Positions 25,321 through 32,984 of a DNA stretch of 35,782 bases are shown piece by piece; position 1 is the stretch's first letter, and every line of letters begins with the position of its first letter. Source of the stretch: an uncultured Candidatus Melainabacteria bacterium. Its GTDB lineage: Bacteria; Cyanobacteriota; Vampirovibrionia; Gastranaerophilales; Gastranaerophilaceae. The notes beneath the pieces are model-generated. The model searched no databases, was not told the origin of the DNA, and was given only the letters and a program-made list of their open reading frames with translations. Location of the stretch: the NCBI GenBank assembly GCA_934754735.1, contig CAKVJE010000007.1, forward strand, positions 1 to 35,782. The letters run 5' to 3'. The position numbers and the translations under genes are program-made.

Positions 25321-26255
25321 TATAGTGCGACTTTCAACATATATCGAGTGCAATCTTTGGAATTATGACTCTGTTGTGCTATTCTGTAGCATTCTTCTAC
25401 GACTTTATTGTATGCTTCATTATCTTCCAAATAACTTTCAATCTTAAAAATTAAATCTGAGAAATCTTCGTAAAAAGGCATGTGTCCTTCGAAAAGCGCA
25501 AGTTCTTCTCTAAAGTCGCTCAACATAAGCCTTTTACAAGCGACAGTTTGAAAAGTCCTGTAATTTAAGGATGAAATTCCTTGAGAGTTCATGTTAAAAA
25601 CGATTTTTGAATTATTAATCGCTTTTGCCATATCTGTTTCATTATCAATAAAACCTTGATAGCAACGCTCTATAAGTTCCGGATATTTTGAGCGTTTAAT
25701 GGCATCTTTATAGTGCCTTTCTATTGCATACCAAGCTATTTTTAAGTCCGGAAGCTTCGTGATAAGTTCTTCAAAAAAACTTAGTCTGTAATCTGTATCT
25801 AAACGCCCTGCAAACATCAAATCAAATTTAGGTTTTATTCCTAAATCCTTGTAAATATCAAAATTCACAAAGTGCGGTAAATAGTTTATATTCCTAAATG
25901 TTTCGTATTCCGTTAAAACTTTATCCCAATAGAAAGTGTAGTTGTCGTGATTTTCTAAGTATGGAAGATATTTTTCCCACTCAGGACCGGATGCCTTACT
26001 TCTTATGTCGTCAGAAAAATAATTTAGTGAAGGATAAGATAAATTGTTATCAATTTTTATTTTTAAACCGGAAAAATCATATCCTGCAATATAGTCGTAA
26101 TTAGATTTTAGGCAATCAGCAAGGTTTTTATCAAAAAGCTCATCAAAAACTGTAACATCACAACCGTTTTGTCGGAAGCCGTCAATAATACTATTTGTGG
26201 TTAAGCGTCCGCCAATACTTACCGGCAAAATTGCTAAAATCTTCTTATTTTTCAT
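25320..26255 (-). CDS. CgeB-like glycosyltransferase
   Basis: 311 residues of the spore-coat CgeB/Glyco_trans_1_2 group. ILAILPVSIGGRLTTNS opens the N-terminal domain, PKFDLMFAGRLDTDYRL starts the C-terminal domain, and NSQGISSLNYRTFQTVACKR is the sugar-nucleotide block (compare SNRTYEAAAAG in the gene at 13827). It probably glycosylates a protein or surface glycan, and lies outside the main operon. Its promoter has the -10 box only about 10 bp from the ATG, so the mRNA may have almost no leader, and no ribosome site is visible. Confidence 0.8.
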   Translation of the reverse strand: MKNKKILAILPVSIGGRLTTNSIIDGFRQNGCDVTVFDELFDKNLADCLKSNYDYIAGYDFSGLKIKIDNNLSYPSLNYFSDDIRSKASGPEWEKYLPYLENHDNYTFYWDKVLTEYETFRNINYLPHFVNFDIYKDLGIKPKFDLMFAGRLDTDYRLSFFEELITKLPDLKIAWYAIERHYKDAIKRSKYPELIERCYQGFIDNETDMAKAINNSKIVFNMNSQGISSLNYRTFQTVACKRLMLSDFREELALFEGHMPFYEDFSDLIFKIESYLEDNEAYNKVVEECYRIAQQSHNSKDCTRYMLKVAL

Positions 26256-26264
26256 ACACGTAAC

Positions 26265-26293
26265 ATTTTAACATTTTTGCTCAGGGTTTACAA
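26265..26293 (-). promoter_or_regulatory. Promoter of the CgeB-like gene
   Basis: Read on the minus strand: TTGTAA (26293-26288), 17-bp spacer, TAAAAT (26270-26265) with TG one base upstream. The start would be near 26258, 3 bases before the ATG at 26255. Its -35 box overlaps the -35 box of the divergent tRNA promoter. Confidence 0.6.
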
Positions 26294-26315
26294 GGTGATA
26301 TTAATTGAGTATACT
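26287..26315 (+). promoter_or_regulatory. tRNA-Arg promoter
   Basis: TTTACA at 26287-26292, 17-bp spacer, TATACT at 26310-26315. The start would be about 26322, three bases before the mature tRNA 5' end. The -35 box is shared, on the other strand, with the CgeB-like gene's promoter. Confidence 0.65.
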
Positions 26316-26324
26316 TAATTATAT

Positions 26325-26400
26325 GCGCTTGTAGCTCAGTAGGATAGAGCGGAGGTTTCCTAAACCTTGTCTGCCGTGGGTTCGACTCCCTCCAGGCGCA
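26325..26400 (+). tRNA. tRNA-Arg (anticodon CCT), atypical T-arm region
   Basis: Acceptor GCGCTTG pairs with CAGGCGC (one G-T), D-arm GCTC/GAGC, anticodon stem GAGGT/ACCTT with loop TTCCTAA (anticodon CCT, reads AGG), T-loop TTCGACT. Two oddities appear: the variable loop is 7 bases (GTCTGCC) and the T-stem GTGGG/CCCTC has a T-T mismatch at its second pair. CCA is not encoded. Its last 11 bases plus 14 flanking bases are repeated at 26602-26626. Confidence 0.85.
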
Positions 26401-26626
26401 TTTTATGTTTTCTTATTTTCAATGCCCGTCTCACGCGCCAAGCATAGCTTGTCGGGTTCTTACCTCTCACAAAACGTGACATTTGTCTTGATTTGTTCGC
26501 TATTAACGGCAATTCCGAGTTTGACTTTTGTGTTTACACACCTTCGTCAAACTCTACAGCCTCAGCTCACAAATCGCTAGTCAACTTTTGTTCGGCAGAG
26601 TCTCCAGGCGCATTTTATGTTTTCTT
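26390..26626. repeat. 25-bp direct repeat of the tRNA 3' end around a GC-rich insert
   Basis: Bases 26390-26414 (tRNA end CTCCAGGCGCA plus TTTTATGTTTTCTT) recur exactly at 26602-26626. The 187 bp between are visibly richer in G+C (23 of 40 in 26421-26460) than the surroundings and hold hairpins, among them GAGTTTGAC (26517-26525) with GTCAAACTC (26546-26554). The layout is that of attL/attR around a tiny insertion or a scar of an excised element at a tRNA gene. No convincing gene lies inside. Confidence 0.7.
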
Positions 26627-26710
26627 GTTTTTATTTTATTTCTCTTTGTTGATTTGTAAAAACAAAAGATATTGTTTGACTTTACCCTACATTTGGCGTT
26701 AAATAATTCT
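26627..26710 (+). promoter_or_regulatory. trkA upstream region, possible leaderless promoter
   Basis: TTGACT at 26676-26681, 17-bp spacer, TTAAAT at 26699-26704 would start transcription at about 26711, the A of the trkA ATG. No Shine-Dalgarno site precedes that ATG, in keeping with a leaderless mRNA. The -10 box is only a 4/6 match. Confidence 0.35.
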
Positions 26711-28054
26711 ATGAAGATTATAATTTTCGGTGCAAGCGAACTCGGTTCAATGATTGCAACAGAGTTCTATACAGATAACGATATCACGGTAATTGATGAT
26801 GAAAAATTTAAGGTCGACGCGTTTAACAAGCTTGATGTCGGGTTTATTTCCGGTAACGCATCAAATATCGAAATCCTAAAACAAGCCAACATTAAAGATG
26901 CGGACGTATTTATTGCTTGTACTGCGTCTGACGAGTTGAATATAGTAGCTTGTTTAACTGCAAAAAGAATAAGCACAGTTCGTACAATGTGTTTTGTACG
27001 TAAAGAAGAGTACAAGTCTTCTTTGGGCTTGGCAAAAGATGCAGAATATAACTGTGATTTCTATATCGACAATATTATTTGGCCGGAAGAACTCATGACG
27101 CAAGAAATCTTTAGAATCATTACAGTTGCTAAGGCTTTAGATGTTGAAAACTTTGCTGACGGACGCGCAAGGCTATTAGAATATAAAATTGCCGAAAACT
27201 CAATATTAGTCAACAGTATGATTAGAAATTGTGAGTTCCCAAAAGATACCGTAATTGTCGGAATTACAAGAGATAGTGAATTATTTATACCGAATGGTGA
27301 AACTGTGCTTCATGAGGACGATAAAGTCATATTTATGGGGCTTTCTCATTCTTTAGATATATTAGCAGGTAAATTTTTCCACGAAAAAGAATTTGTAAAA
27401 AATGTTGCAATTATCGGTGGCGGTAATGTTGGCTTAAAATTGGCAAAAAGTTTGGAAGCATTGAAGCTTAATATAAAAATAGTTGAAAAAGATGAAGACC
27501 GTTGCAGATTTTTAGCGCAAGAACTTGAAAATACGCTTGTAATAAACGGTGATGGGACTGATATTGAGCTTTTAAATGAAGAAGAAATTTCTGATGCGGA
27601 CGTTGTTGTAAGCGTTACAAATAATGATGAAAAGAATTTATTGTGTTCTCTTCTTGTCAAACACATGGGCGCAGGTCGTGTAATTTCAAGAGTTTCAAAG
27701 AGTACGAATGTAGAGTTGTTTGAAAAAGTCGGAATTGATATTGCAATTTCATCAAAAACCGCTGCATTAAACGAAATTAAAAATAATGTAAAAGAAACTA
27801 ATATCGGCATTTTGGCAACTGTTGAACAAGGCAAGGGCGAAGTTTTGGTTATTGAAATTCCTGAACATTATGAAACCAAAAAAATTATGGAATTAAAATT
27901 ACCGGTTAAGGCGATTGTCGGTGTTATTCAGCGTCGTAAAAGAATTATCATTCCAAACGGTACAACACAGGTTATGAGCGGCGATAATTTGATTATATTT
28001 ACAACAAGTGAAAATGCGCCAATAATCAGAGAATTCTTTGAGGAAATTAAATGA
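26711..28054 (+). CDS. trkA: Trk potassium uptake NAD-binding protein
   Basis: 447-residue cytoplasmic regulatory subunit of the Trk/Ktr potassium channel. Two Rossmann (RCK-N) domains are seen: IIIFGASELGSMIATEF at the start and NVAIIGGGNVGLKLAKSLE at about 233. Each is followed by a RCK-C (TrkA_C) domain, as in full-length TrkA; the second ends in IPNGTTQVMSGDNLIIFT. It gates TrkH in response to NAD(H) or ATP/ADP. The ATG at 26711 gives the family N-terminus; the longer TTG frame from 26672 overlaps the promoter. It overlaps trkH by 4 bp. Confidence 0.93.
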   Translation: MKIIIFGASELGSMIATEFYTDNDITVIDDEKFKVDAFNKLDVGFISGNASNIEILKQANIKDADVFIACTASDELNIVACLTAKRISTVRTMCFVRKEEYKSSLGLAKDAEYNCDFYIDNIIWPEELMTQEIFRIITVAKALDVENFADGRARLLEYKIAENSILVNSMIRNCEFPKDTVIVGITRDSELFIPNGETVLHEDDKVIFMGLSHSLDILAGKFFHEKEFVKNVAIIGGGNVGLKLAKSLEALKLNIKIVEKDEDRCRFLAQELENTLVINGDGTDIELLNEEEISDADVVVSVTNNDEKNLLCSLLVKHMGAGRVISRVSKSTNVELFEKVGIDIAISSKTAALNEIKNNVKETNIGILATVEQGKGEVLVIEIPEHYETKKIMELKLPVKAIVGVIQRRKRIIIPNGTTQVMSGDNLIIFTTSENAPIIREFFEEIK

Positions 28055-29511
28055 GATTAACTTATTTAGCATACTCTTTTAGCCTCAGCATAATGTATTT
28101 CAGCATTGTTTTGCTTGTACCGATTGCGGTAGCACTTTTTTATCGTGAATACACCGCAGTTTTACCATTTTTAATTGCTTGTGCAACAGCGTTTTTCATA
28201 TCAGTAACTTTAAGAAAAATTGTTAAAGGAACTGAGTCGATAAAATCCATTAACGATATTAAAAAATCAGAAGGGCTTTGCGTTGTAACATTTTCTTGGC
28301 TGTTTGCGGGTTTATTGGCTGCAATTCCTTATTTATTTTTTGGAATAAGCCCTTTGAACGCTTTGTTTGAAGCAACTTCCGGTATTACAACAACCGGTGC
28401 AACGATTTTAACAACGTTCGATTATCCTAAAACGCTTTTCTTTTGGCGTTCGTTAACACAGTGGCTTGGCGGTATGGGAATTATCGTCTTGTTTATTGCG
28501 ATTTTGCCACAATTTGCAATTGCAGGCAGACAATTGTTTTTTGCAGAAGCGCCGGGGCCTACTGAGGATAAATTCACTCCTCGAATAAAAAATACAGCGG
28601 CTGCTTTGTGGAAGGTTTATGCAGGATTAACAATTTTAGAGATTCTGCTTTTAAAATTTGCCGGCATGAGTGGGCTTGAGGCTGTTTGTGATGCATTAGC
28701 CTCTGTTTCCGGAGGTGGACTTTCTCCAAATGCAAATAGCTTGGTCGGTTTCAATAGAGCTATTTTATCAATTATTACTTTCTTTATGTTTTTTGCAGGG
28801 GTAAGTTATAATTTACAATATCAAGCTTGGGCGAAATTCAATCCCCTTGTGCTTTTTAGAAACGAAGAGTTTAAGGTATATTTCAGTGTTGTAATGTTGA
28901 TTGCGCTTGCATTGAGTTGTTCGTTGTTTGGCAATATGCATTATAATTTGTGGGATTCTTTAAGTCACGCATTTTTTAACGTTGCGTCAATAATTTCTTC
29001 TACCGGTTTTTGTAGTGTAGATTTTGCAAACTGGGATTATGCAAGTAAAGTTCTTTTATTTGCAACAATGATGTTCGGAAGTTGCGCAAGTTCAGCCGGT
29101 GGCGGTTTGAAAGTTGTAAGATGGATGCTAGTGTATAAGATTATGAAATCCGAAATGATGAAGATTTTACATCCGAAAGCGATTGTTGATATAAAAGTCG
29201 GCAGATATTCTGTTCCAAAGGAAATTTTGTATCAAACTTTGATGTTTGTATTCTTTTATATCGCGTTTTTGGTGGTTTCAGCATTCTTGCTCGGTTTGAT
29301 TGAAAAAAATACTGTTGTTGCAATTACGGGTGCAGTAAGTGCTCTCGGTAACGTTGGACCCGGATTTGGTCTGCTTGGACCTCTACAAAGCTTTGAACCA
29401 TTGCATGCTGTTTCAAAAATCATTTTAATTATTGATATGTACGTAGGTCGTTTAGAATTGATTCCATTTTTGGTTTTGTTCCAAAAAGATTTGTGGAATT
29501 TTAAGAAATAG
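28051..29511 (+). CDS. trkH: TrkH/KtrB potassium transporter
   Basis: 486-residue membrane protein with the expected pattern of repeated M1-P-M2 units. The pore segments ATSGITTTGATIL, SVSGGGLSPNAN, IISSTGFCSVDF and SALGNVGPGFGLLG carry the four selectivity-filter regions, each with the conserved Gly. QWLGGMGIIVLF and GGGLKVVRWML are conserved TrkH stretches. It pairs with TrkA, whose gene overlaps its start codon (ATGA), for K+ uptake. Complete length and intact filter suggest a working transporter. Confidence 0.94.
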   Translation: MRLTYLAYSFSLSIMYFSIVLLVPIAVALFYREYTAVLPFLIACATAFFISVTLRKIVKGTESIKSINDIKKSEGLCVVTFSWLFAGLLAAIPYLFFGISPLNALFEATSGITTTGATILTTFDYPKTLFFWRSLTQWLGGMGIIVLFIAILPQFAIAGRQLFFAEAPGPTEDKFTPRIKNTAAALWKVYAGLTILEILLLKFAGMSGLEAVCDALASVSGGGLSPNANSLVGFNRAILSIITFFMFFAGVSYNLQYQAWAKFNPLVLFRNEEFKVYFSVVMLIALALSCSLFGNMHYNLWDSLSHAFFNVASIISSTGFCSVDFANWDYASKVLLFATMMFGSCASSAGGGLKVVRWMLVYKIMKSEMMKILHPKAIVDIKVGRYSVPKEILYQTLMFVFFYIAFLVVSAFLLGLIEKNTVVAITGAVSALGNVGPGFGLLGPLQSFEPLHAVSKIILIIDMYVGRLELIPFLVLFQKDLWNFKK

Positions 29512-29518
29512 AAATAAA

Positions 29519-30043
29519 ATGAATAAAGAAAAATATTTAATATCAGATAATGTATATGATAATTTTGTTTTCGTGCACAAAAATAAAGGATTAGTTGAAT
29601 GCATTCCTCCGAATTGGGAAGGTAAAACAGTCGAAGATGCTTTAATGTATATGGGAATTGGTGATAAAGGGATAAAAATAAAATCACCAATTGAAAATAT
29701 AACAATTTACAAAAGTCACATTGAGCACTTAATTAATGATAATGATTCTTACAGAAAAAAGTTTTTAAATAGAGCTATTAGAACTATTCAAGAACCAAAT
29801 TTGATTATAAAAATAAAATGCTATAACAACTATATAAAATTATTTATAGACGAAAAGTCTAATATTAAACCTCACCTGCAAATCGTTAAGGTGAAAGTCG
29901 ATGGTAGTTTTTATGTTACAAACTATAAATTACAAAAAAATCAGTTTAAAAAGAACATATTAGAAGGAGAGATCATTTATGACCTCTCCAGCATGTCCAG
30001 TAAAAATTCTACCGACACTAACATTATAACACATGTTGAATAA
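29519..30043 (+). CDS. Hypothetical protein, possible BECR-type nuclease-like domain
   Basis: 174 residues. The central block ITIYKSHIEHLINDNDSYRK followed by FLNRAIRTIQEPNLIIKIK resembles phage-type PBECR/BECR-fold RNase domains (pattern of a strand, HIxH, then a helix ending in xPDxI and strands). The rest is strand-rich and Lys-rich. No immunity gene or phage gene is adjacent; it follows trkH by 7 bp and could be co-transcribed with it. The ribosome site is weak (GAAATA). The fold call is by eye and tentative; it may be a catalytically inactive relative. Confidence 0.6.
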   Translation: MNKEKYLISDNVYDNFVFVHKNKGLVECIPPNWEGKTVEDALMYMGIGDKGIKIKSPIENITIYKSHIEHLINDNDSYRKKFLNRAIRTIQEPNLIIKIKCYNNYIKLFIDEKSNIKPHLQIVKVKVDGSFYVTNYKLQKNQFKKNILEGEIIYDLSSMSSKNSTDTNIITHVE

Positions 30044-30101
30044 ATCTCAATATAACAAAAATTTTGCGTTCTATTTGAATTTATTTTTTTCGTTCCTTTT
30101 A

Positions 30102-30110
30102 TGCTAAAAT
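30102..30110 (+). promoter_or_regulatory. Extended -10 promoter of def-fmt genes
   Basis: TG at 30102-30103, C, TAAAAT at 30105-30110, just 21 bp before the def ATG. A TTGAAT at 30075-30080 is too far for a standard -35 box (24-bp spacer). Confidence 0.5.
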
Positions 30111-30130
30111 ATAGAAAAAAGGGAATTAAT

Positions 30131-30733
30131 ATGTCAGTAAAAAAAGTTGTTAAGTATGGTACACCTTCTTTAAGACAACCGTCTAAAGAAGTTCATAAAG
30201 TTTCACAAAAAATCAAAGTCTTAGTAGAAGATTTGTTGGATACAATGTATGCTCAAAATGGTGTTGGGCTTGCTGCACCACAAATCGGTGAAAATTATAG
30301 AGTGTTTGTAATTGACGCTTCTACAGGAAATGAACCGCTAAATCCGATGGTTTTTATCAATCCTAAAATTATTAAAAAATCAGGTGCCGTAATCAGCCAC
30401 GAAGGCTGTTTGAGCTTTCCTGAAGCGTTTACCGATGTTAAAAGATATGCAAACGTTATGGTTAAAGCTATGGATAGAAACGGTCGCTCTTTTGTTTTGG
30501 AAGCTAAAGACGGCACACTTTTAGCGAGAGCTATTCAGCACGAGTTTGACCATTTAGACGGTGTTTTGTTTATCGATCACGTCATAAATCGTTTTGAAGC
30601 TGAAGAAGTTTTAAAGAAAAATAATCTTCCAAGTCTTGATGTTGAAAAAATTCTTGACGAGCCTGAACTTTCAAAAGAAATTGAAGTTTTATTGAAAGAA
30701 AAAATTGCAAAGGAAGCTGAAAAGGAGGCTTAA
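30131..30733 (+). CDS. def: Peptide deformylase
   Basis: Fe/Zn enzyme that removes the formyl group from new N-terminal Met. 200 residues. All three motifs are intact: GVGLAAPQ (44-51), EGCLS (91-95, with metal ligand Cys93) and HEFDH (137-141, with two His ligands and the catalytic Glu). The C-terminal extension after 165 is acidic and Lys-rich (EAEEVLKKNNLPSLDVEKIL). The ATG at 30131 is used with AAAAGGGA upstream; an ATG at 30101 in frame would lie in the -10 box. The small gene that follows starts within its stop codon. Confidence 0.95.
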   Translation: MSVKKVVKYGTPSLRQPSKEVHKVSQKIKVLVEDLLDTMYAQNGVGLAAPQIGENYRVFVIDASTGNEPLNPMVFINPKIIKKSGAVISHEGCLSFPEAFTDVKRYANVMVKAMDRNGRSFVLEAKDGTLLARAIQHEFDHLDGVLFIDHVINRFEAEEVLKKNNLPSLDVEKILDEPELSKEIEVLLKEKIAKEAEKEA

Positions 30734-30990
30734 TGAAAGTACAAGCTGTAAACTTTTATGGCAATATTTCTAAAGGAAGAGAAGAGTTTGAAAAATTGCC
30801 TTTGTCAGAGCAATTCGCGCAAAAAACAATGGAAAAATGCAGACAAAAGTTTAATAATAAAACTCTTTTTCCTATTTCAGCGAGAGATACAAAATTGACT
30901 GAATATGTTAGACATGTGGTTTTTGTTGAAGAATTTGTAAAAAAGAAAATGAAAGATATATTTGCTAATTTAAAGAATATGGGGAAATAA
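30733..30990 (+). CDS. Small hypothetical protein between def and fmt
   Basis: 85 residues, basic, with no recognised domain: MKVQAVNFYGNISKGREEF at the N-terminus, then a helical Lys-rich C-terminus (FVKKKMKDIFANLKNMGK). AAAGGAGG lies just upstream and its ATG overlaps the def stop (TAATG), so translation is coupled to def. The N-terminal 'VQAVNFYGN' style recurs in lineage-specific proteins of gut Gastranaerophilales (recalled, not checked). Its place between the two formyl-cycle genes may be incidental. Confidence 0.7.
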   Translation: MKVQAVNFYGNISKGREEFEKLPLSEQFAQKTMEKCRQKFNNKTLFPISARDTKLTEYVRHVVFVEEFVKKKMKDIFANLKNMGK

Positions 30991-31038
30991 GTTTCTTAGA
31001 ATGACGCTTAATTTCAACCCCCAATTGTAAGGAATAAC

Positions 31039-31962
31039 ATGATAAACATTGTATTTTTTGGAACACCGGATATTGGCCTACCATCATTAGAATATTTTTA
31101 TAATTCAGATAAATTTAATGTTCAGGCGGTTGTTACTCAGCCTGACAAACCATCAGGACGCGGTCATAAACTTACGCCGAGTCCTATTAAAAAATTTGCG
31201 CTTGAACATGATATCAAGGTTTTTCAACCAAAATCTATAAGAAAAGAGCCAGATGTCATTGAAGCTTTAAAAGAACTTAAGCCTGATTTCTTTGTAACTT
31301 TTGCGTTTGGTCAAATTCTATCGCAAGAAGTTTTGGATATTCCAAAATATGAAACAATTAATTTGCACGTTTCTTTGCTTCCTAAATATCGTGGTGCAAA
31401 TCCTATTCAGCGTGCAATTATAAATGGAGATAAAGAAACCGGAATTTGCACAATGATTACAGAACTTGGGCTTGATTGCGGTGATATTTGTATGAAATAT
31501 CCGATTGAAATTACTAAGAATATGAATTGTGTAGAACTTTTTGAACTATGCGCTTCAAATTCTCCCGAATTATTGGAAAAAACTCTAATTGGGATTAAAG
31601 ACGGTACGCTTAAACCAACTCCGCAATGCGAAGAGGGTGTTTGTTTTGCAGATAAACTTAAAAAAGAAGAATGCAAAATCGACTGGAATAAGTCCGCTGA
31701 TGAAATCCACAATTTAGTTCGCGGAGTTTACAAGTGTCCGGGGGCGTATTTTGAATACAATGGAAAAATTATTAAAGTTCTTGAAACAGAACCTCTTGAA
31801 GCAACTAATGATAATGGCGTTCAGATTGGTGAATTTGCGAATTTTTCTAAACTTGGGATTGATGTTAAAACAGGTAAAGGCTATCTTCGTTTAATCAAAA
31901 TTAAACCTGAGGGAAAAGGCGAAATGTTTGCACGAGATTGGGCAAACGGCATTAAGCATTGA
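31039..31962 (+). CDS. fmt: Methionyl-tRNA formyltransferase
   Basis: Formylates initiator Met-tRNA using 10-formyl-tetrahydrofolate, the counterpart of def. 307 residues. IVFFGTPDIGLPSLEYF opens the N-terminal domain; NLHVSLLPKYRGANPIQRAI carries the catalytic Asn/His region; GLDCGDICM carries the catalytic Asp. The C-terminal tRNA-binding barrel follows from about residue 210 (NLVRGVYKCPGAYFEYNGK). AAGGAAT precedes the ATG. It is preceded by def and the 85-residue gene, as in many genomes. Confidence 0.95.
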   Translation: MINIVFFGTPDIGLPSLEYFYNSDKFNVQAVVTQPDKPSGRGHKLTPSPIKKFALEHDIKVFQPKSIRKEPDVIEALKELKPDFFVTFAFGQILSQEVLDIPKYETINLHVSLLPKYRGANPIQRAIINGDKETGICTMITELGLDCGDICMKYPIEITKNMNCVELFELCASNSPELLEKTLIGIKDGTLKPTPQCEEGVCFADKLKKEECKIDWNKSADEIHNLVRGVYKCPGAYFEYNGKIIKVLETEPLEATNDNGVQIGEFANFSKLGIDVKTGKGYLRLIKIKPEGKGEMFARDWANGIKH

Positions 31963-32013
31963 ATTTCCTTGACTATTCTCCGGATATCAGCACATTGAAG
32001 AGTCTAGCGCCCG

Positions 32014-32060
32014 GTCATTGCGAGAAGCAGCGGTTGATATTAGCGATGAAACAATCCATT
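32014..32060. repeat. Second copy of the GTCATTGCGAG...CAATCC repeat
   Basis: GTCATTGCGAGAAGCAG, then TTAGCGATGAAACAATCC, is a diverged and shorter relative of the palindromic repeat at 19147-19249. It lies in the gap between convergent fmt and the lipoprotein gene. Confidence 0.6.
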
Positions 32061-32084
32061 ATATGAATTGTCGCGAAAGTTGAA

Positions 32085-32576
32085 CTATTCTTTTGTCGCT
32101 TTAGGGTTAATCTTCCCGTAATATTCTACCGGAACATACATGTTTATTGAATCCGTGGTTAATATTTGTGGATTTTTGATAACAGCTTTGTGTTCCATAT
32201 GCCCTTTTTCTTCAATATAATATGTTTTAGGATATAACATCATTTTATTATTAAAAAATAAAGGCTCTAATTTTGTATATTGACCTACTTTAACAATTTT
32301 GTCTGTTTTTTGAGCATGATGTTCTATTTTTCTTTGAAAGTATTGAGGATTCTCTGCAAAATCTTTGTTTAATCTTAATGTATCATTGCCGTAAAATTTA
32401 TATGTTGTATCATTCAGAATTTTTTGCGACTCTTTACTTAAAGAATCCATTTTATGGGTTATTTCCGTAGGGATTAATTCTTGTGGCATAGGCTTTAGCG
32501 GTTTTCTAGTACAACCGACAGCAGCTGCAGCGATTGTAGTAATTCCAATTATTTTAGATAAACTATTTATTCTCAT
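32085..32576 (-). CDS. Putative lipoprotein
   Basis: 163 residues with a lipoprotein signal: MRINSLSKIIGITTIAAAAV, then GC, so the lipidated Cys is residue 22 (lipobox AAVGC). The mature part is polar and strand-rich with no recognised domain (YYIEEKGHMEHKAVIKN). It should be anchored on the outer face of a membrane. GGAA lies about 9 bp before the ATG, and the start overlaps the end of the upstream gene by 14 bp, so the two are co-expressed. Confidence 0.7.
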   Translation of the reverse strand: MRINSLSKIIGITTIAAAAVGCTRKPLKPMPQELIPTEITHKMDSLSKESQKILNDTTYKFYGNDTLRLNKDFAENPQYFQRKIEHHAQKTDKIVKVGQYTKLEPLFFNNKMMLYPKTYYIEEKGHMEHKAVIKNPQILTTDSINMYVPVEYYGKINPKATKE

Positions 32577-32910
32577 TAATATCTTCCTTTTTTATTGTGG
32601 GTGCTAAACCTTTTACAGCAAATGGTTTGGCAAAATATATTGCACTTACTAAATTTAATACAATGCCTAAAGCATTCGTAGCTGTTTTTAAGATATTTTG
32701 TTTTTGGGGGATTAGATTTGCAAGCATTAATGTTGAACTGCCTGCCATAAGATATAAGTAGGCTTTGAATATTCCACGCGGAACTGCAACGCAGTCGTTA
32801 ACATCACGAGGATTGCGGACATTGTCTGTTAAAACATCTATAAATTCTCGTTTTTGTTGTTTTTGATTACTATAAAAATTTGGTGTTGTCTGTATTTTCG
32901 AAATATTCAT
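32563..32910 (-). CDS. Small membrane protein, hypothetical
   Basis: 115 residues with two likely membrane helices, at about 51-69 (AYLYLMAGSSTLMLANLI) and 79-96 (NALGIVLNLVSAIYFA). The N-terminus MNISKIQTTPNF is typical of lineage proteins in this group. ATG at 32910 is preferred for that reason; an in-frame ATG at 32928 is possible, and neither has a clear ribosome site. A TATACT at 32919-32914 (minus strand) is too close to the ATG at 32910 to serve it as a normal -10. It is the first gene of a pair with the lipoprotein. Confidence 0.6.
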   Translation of the reverse strand: MNISKIQTTPNFYSNQKQQKREFIDVLTDNVRNPRDVNDCVAVPRGIFKAYLYLMAGSSTLMLANLIPQKQNILKTATNALGIVLNLVSAIYFAKPFAVKGLAPTIKKEDINENK

Positions 32911-32952
32911 TATAGTATAGTAAAACATATAAAAATTTTTTTTGCTAGGTAT

Positions 32953-32980
32953 TTGAAATAAAAAAAGTTTGTGTTAAGAT
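32953..32980 (+). promoter_or_regulatory. Strong promoter of the repeat array and tRNA-Lys
   Basis: TTGAAA at 32953-32958, 16-bp spacer, TAAGAT at 32975-32980 with TG one base upstream. The start would be near 32987. The first downstream element is the partial repeat unit, so one transcript should cover the array and tRNA-Lys, ending at 33445-33480. Confidence 0.6.
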
Positions 32981-32984
32981 AAAT

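Noticed and set aside
26493..26702. 69-codon frame in the insert after tRNA-Arg
   Set aside because: It runs across the duplicated att-like repeat, has no ribosome site and ends in AT-rich promoter DNA.
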